64,000 nucleotides of DNA from Isoetes taiwanensis (lineage: Eukaryota; Streptophyta; Lycopodiopsida; Isoetales; Isoetaceae). A model generated the notes under the pieces. That model saw only the letters and a program-made list of their open reading frames with translations, made no database searches and was not told where the DNA came from. The stretch lies in the NCBI GenBank assembly GCA_021234155.1, contig JAJEKV010000002.1, forward strand, positions 19,395,592 to 19,459,591, read 5' to 3'. The translations under genes and the position numbers were made by a program. Below, piece by piece: positions 60,619 through 64,000 of the stretch (position 1 is its first letter; every line of letters starts with the position of its first letter).

Positions 60619-61050
60619 GGCGATATTTTTATACGGGCGGACCGTATGGGGCGCCGGACGATGCTTATATCGGCGTTTTATTTTCAAAAAGAAACACCCT
60701 CGGGTACGTCGGCGCCCCTTTTTGTTTTTCGGCGGCCTGTTGTCAGTTTTGCCTCGGGAGACGTGCCCCCTAGGGTATTTGAGAGGTGCCCGATCCATTG
60801 GAGCCGTTTTCGCTTTCATCCGAGCTACCTATAAAAAGTTATAGCCCTTCCAAACTCGGGTCCTCCAGTCACAACTTTTTCCCTCCAAATCGCCCTAAAC
60901 TTCCTAAAACTCACAATTTATTACATCCACCTAACACAAAACTAAATCACCAAAAAGTTAAGCAGTCCAACTAGCCTAGACTCCCACTCAACTACCGAAC
61001 TAACGGGTTAAAGATTTGGTCAGTGCTATGATTCCGGTCAACCAAAATCA

Positions 61051-61064
61051 TGGCTCTGATACCA
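61051..61064 (-). other. Primer binding site, initiator tRNA-Met
   Basis: The minus strand reads TGGTATCAGAGCCA one base after the LTR end (CGTCACA G). TGGTATCAGAGC is the usual initiator-Met site of plant LTR elements. Confidence 0.85.
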
Positions 61065-61065
61065 C

Positions 61066-62718
61066 TGTGACGCTCCCTGAACATATACGACCCTCGGACG
61101 TATACATACAGGGACTTTCCCCTCCCATGGCGACCAACTCGCCATGAGCAGGGCCCTCCGTCTATTTCGGGCCATCTATAATATGATGCCGAAAGAAGGA
61201 CACGAAGGGGTCATTCGGCCCACGCCTTCAATGGGGCTCCTACGTCGCGGAAGCGTGAATACATGTTAGCACACATCATAAATCATATATAAATAACCAC
61301 CACGAAGGGTGGCACATCCATCCAAGTACCAACGACAAAGAATATGCATCTAAACCTAAGAAAACACCACAACCCCCAGGTTCTACCCCGGTTCAGATTC
61401 CGATGAGGATGGACTCGACGGCTCGCCTCAAGAGATCGTGAGACAGAGGTATAACCGGCGTTATCGGCATAGAACATCGGCTAGGGTTGTCCACTCCATC
61501 CGCCCCTCCCCGTGCACACTTTGCGGATGGGTCAATTCACGCTATGGCGCCGCTATAGCCTTCCTGAGACGCAGTTCTCGAGGCATCACCCCGGCCGAGC
61601 CTACCCCGGGTTCATGAAGTCCCGGCCCCGATGAGGCAGTCGTCGGGAAGCGTCCCCTTCCGTAATCACAAGGTGGCTCCATGGGCGAAGCTAGAGAATA
61701 CGTGCGCATCGGCGACCCGCATCCGCACCCGACTTACTGCGCCCTAAATCTACTCAAAGTGCAAGGTGCTCCATACGGATCACACCTCTACACCCGTGGG
61801 AGTGTCGGACCCATACCCGCCCTCTACGTGACCAGGCCATCGCCTAGCTTCGCTATAGGAGTCCTGTGAGCCTTTTATGTTCGTGCAAGACCCCACCTCC
61901 ACTTCACCACTTGTGTTCCTTGTCCGGTGCTAAGCCGCATTCCATAGCATCTATGACCCGGTGGGCTCTTGTGCACAGCCGCATCTAGTGGGAATAATAC
62001 TGGGGGCTATATCTAGGAGCATACTACAATACATGGGCTCGGAGGTCTCTACCCCCTAATCCCCGCTCGGAAGAACTAACAGAGATACTACCAAGGATAC
62101 ATCCATCCATCCATCACAAAGCATAATCAATAGTTGAGTACGGTTCTAACTATCAAACAAGGGTTAGTCATCATCGAATGAGACAAGCAAAGAGACCTGA
62201 CAGAGGCGCTTAGCCTACTAGAATCACAACTAAGCTAACTATGTACTAACCTAACCATAGCTAGCTCCACTATCCCTCCGGGTCGCCATCCTTCTAGCCG
62301 AACAGTGAACAACAACATCTCGGGTTGGGCAAAGATCTCCTCCTCCATCTCCAAGCAGCCTGGGTGCCCATCAGCTCACTCCTCCATCTCCAGCTGCTCC
62401 TAAATTCGAATTGGGGCACAAAAGCCCTAATTTGGGTGTCCAAAATGGAAACCCTGCCTTGCCCAATCGATTTGGGCCAGGTGGCATGTCACTAATTAAC
62501 TAATTTGGTATTTTAGCCCTTTTTAATATTAGGATAAGCCCTAAATTCGAATTAGGGTTTTGGTTAGGTTTCCACCTTTATAATTTAATTATTAACATAG
62601 CTAACCTTAGCTTATGAATAATTAATGTGCCATGAATAATTAATGTGCCATTAATTATTCATAGTGACGTGTCACATATTTATACTTAAATATGCGTATA
62701 AATATGTGGAACGTCACA
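61066..62718 (-). repeat. LTR (5' in element orientation), 1653 bp
   Basis: It begins TGTGACGCTCCCTG and ends GGAACGTCACA. The block 61736-62066, missing from the forward arm of the other LTR, is present here. Confidence 0.85.
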
Positions 62719-62783
62719 CATCTCATGCATCACACAATTCGGCAACTCATATATGCTGACGATGTCAACCTCATGAGTTGGTA
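62719..62783 (+). pseudogene. Continuation of the LINE reverse transcriptase with YADD
   Basis: After the target duplication the LINE frame continues TIRQLIYADDVNLMSW; the YADD catalytic motif is at 62752-62763. Stops follow at once, where a different duplicated sequence begins, so the LINE is cut off here. Confidence 0.75.
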
Positions 62784-62787
62784 TGTA

Positions 62788-63130
62788 TGAAAAAAACTTA
62801 GAATCATTTTTCCGACTTTAGTCTTTATTTGTCATAAGGGCTATATTGTAGATCATGACAACATTGTTAAGAAAGCCCATGACGTTACACAAGAATATGG
62901 AATAACTTGGACTTATACTGCTGCTTTTGGAAGATCAAGTTACATTGATATTTAAAAAAAAAAAAAAAAAAATGATAGCATGAGTTTGTACATATCAAAA
63001 AAATCAAAATCATTTTTTTTTCTATAGCCCTTATTTGTCATAAGGATTATTTTGCAAATGATGACAACATTGTTAAGATAAGAAAGCCCATGATGCTACA
63101 CAAGAACATGGAATTACGTGGACTTTATGA
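62788..63130. repeat. Tandem duplication, unit about 190-200 bp
   Basis: Copies at about 62790 and 62993 share TTATTTGTCATAAGG, ATGACAACATTGTTAAGA and AAGAAAGCCCATGA with about 85% identity by eye. A run of A lies between them. Confidence 0.7.
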
Positions 63131-63690
63131 TGCTTCTCAAGTTGTGTAGTGTAATGGCCTTTCCGGACAATGTTGTCACCCATAATGACACATTTTTCAA
63201 AACTTATATGTGGGCAAGAATTTCTATTACAATGCCAACGACTTCATCTATCCATGGCACAATTTAAGTGCCATTTCTTTGATTGTGGATGAGACTCCCC
63301 TCCCCTCACAATTACAATGTTAGTTTATAGTACTCACTATGACCAACATTTTTAGTCAACAAACCATGGAGAAGGTAGTTTTTACATGGCAAGATATTAT
63401 TGGTGGATTCTTAAACGACAACGTCTATTGATATATAGAAATTGGGTCCTATTCAAGAGGGCAAAATGTCCTAATGTAAAATGCCTTAGGAAGAAAAAAA
63501 GAGGAAATGCCTTGGTAAGAAACCCAACAATGTTATTGACAATATAATCGTCTATTTACAATTCAGAAAAATAGATGCACTAGGGTGGAGTTATTGCGAC
63601 TCACTCCAACTGACTGTGGCTAAATCCTACAAATACAATAGAAGTCACTATTATCATCTTGGTTTCATAAAAATAATGCTCCGCAGCAAC
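63131..63690. other. Region without a recognisable gene
   Basis: No domain or structured feature is seen; the composition is AT-rich. Confidence 0.4.
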
Positions 63691-63691
63691 C

Positions 63692-64000
63692 TATCCTGCC
63701 AACATCTTAGCATCCTCGCCTTGCTAATTGATGCCTCGAAAATCTCACACTATCAATATTCACAAACAACTCCAACCATTTTAAAGACTCTCCTGCCAAC
63801 ACCTTAGGAACCTCGCCTTGCCAATTCGCATCTCGGAACCTCATACTACCAATATTTATAAACACTACCAATATTCATAAAAAACTCCAACCATTTTGAA
63901 CGCTCTCTTACCAACATTTTAGCAACCTTGACTTGCCAATTGGATTCTCAATAACCTCACATTACCAATATTCACACACAACTCCAACTATTTTGAACAC
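63692..64000. repeat. Tandem repeat, unit about 100-110 bp, three copies, running off the window
   Basis: Each copy contains CTGCCAACA-, CCTTGCCAATT-, CTACCAATATT- and ACAACTCCAACCATTTT-type blocks. The copies start near 63692, 63791 and 63906. The array continues past the window end. Confidence 0.75.

Larger units (their letters stand above)
58177..61065 (-). other. Decayed interior near the 5' LTR, with SINE-like modules and a minisatellite
   Basis: No coding domain is recognised. At 59050-59090 a run of T meets a GATA-type repeat. The leader region after the primer site includes a GC-rich palindrome (GGGGCGCC at 60649, GGCGCCCC near 60711). Confidence 0.5.
51696..62718 (-). mobile_element. 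Ty3-type LTR retrotransposon complex, 11.0 kb, in the LINE, target duplication CATCT
   Basis: CATCT flanks both ends (51691-51695 and 62719-62723). In minus orientation the 5' LTR is 61066-62718 and is followed by TGGTATCAGAGCCA, the site for initiator tRNA-Met. The 3' LTR is 51696-54306, preceded by a purine tract (TAAGGTGGGGAGAA). The layout TG...CA with a tract GGGGGAGAA before TGTGACG is typical of Ty3/gypsy elements. The 6.7-kb interior shows no intact gag or pol; only a decayed possible zinc knuckle (CFCRGHHRLARP, minus strand near 55450). A second LTR/purine-tract junction at 58162 points to a nested or tandem copy. Confidence 0.8.

Noticed and set aside
60598-60834. Overlapping open frames near the poly(A) run
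   Set aside because: They include the poly(A) of a SINE-like unit and the untranslated leader of the LTR element; no domain.

Overview
This window reads as nuclear DNA of a land plant. The evidence is a plastid-type (class II) DAHP synthase gene with five exons, two PLS-class pentatricopeptide-repeat (PPR) genes, GT-AG introns, and dense LTR, LINE, CACTA, hAT and SINE-type repeats. The long uninterrupted array of 31-residue S-type PPR motifs and the very high repeat load suggest a spore-bearing vascular plant such as a fern. That placement is inference; nothing here fixes a species.

Layout. At 0.4-0.7 kb a possible exon lies on the minus strand. At 3.4-5.2 kb the 3' end of a LINE is split by a solo LTR with a perfect 5-bp target duplication. 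At 5.5-6.5 kb there is a decayed gene fragment followed by a cluster of a quasi-palindromic motif. At 8.6-10.7 kb lies the clear DAHP synthase gene. At 12.1-14.5 kb and 16.2-17.9 kb, on the minus strand, lie two PPR genes; the first is broken twice. At 21.3-22.1 kb (minus) there are at least three joinable exons of an unrecognised gene, and at 25.2-25.6 kb (minus) a 151-residue basic/acidic protein. At 26.2-28.6 kb lies a decayed DUF7869-type gene. At 29.4-35.0 kb is a CACTA-like element holding two hAT-type MITE copies.

The least explained part is 36-46 kb. A long multi-exon gene, now decayed, contains an IIDGQHS segment resembling the ParB/DGQHR signature and a C-terminal segment resembling the FCP1/NIF (HAD) phosphatase fold. 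An LTR element with target duplication ACCGT sits inside one of its exons without changing the reading frame on either side. At least two of its introns, and flanking stretches, are filled with the same GCGCCAGGCGTGTATTC-like motif; one 539-bp intron carries it as a 93%-identical 91-bp inverted repeat, and a 68-bp intron is nearly nothing but two motif copies.

From 48.4 kb to the right end a LINE (ORF1 coiled coil, endonuclease, reverse transcriptase) is split between the RT motifs GVRQGCPLSP and YADD by an 11-kb minus-strand LTR retrotransposon with target duplication CATCT. That element has an initiator-Met PBS and one LTR bearing an inverted duplication of itself. The right edge holds two further tandem-repeat blocks.

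Working together: DAHP synthase starts the plastid shikimate pathway, and PPR proteins act on organelle RNA, so the clear host genes all serve organelles but show no shared regulation. The rest is mobile DNA in several layers of nested insertion. I found no rRNA gene, no intact tRNA gene and no CRISPR array.
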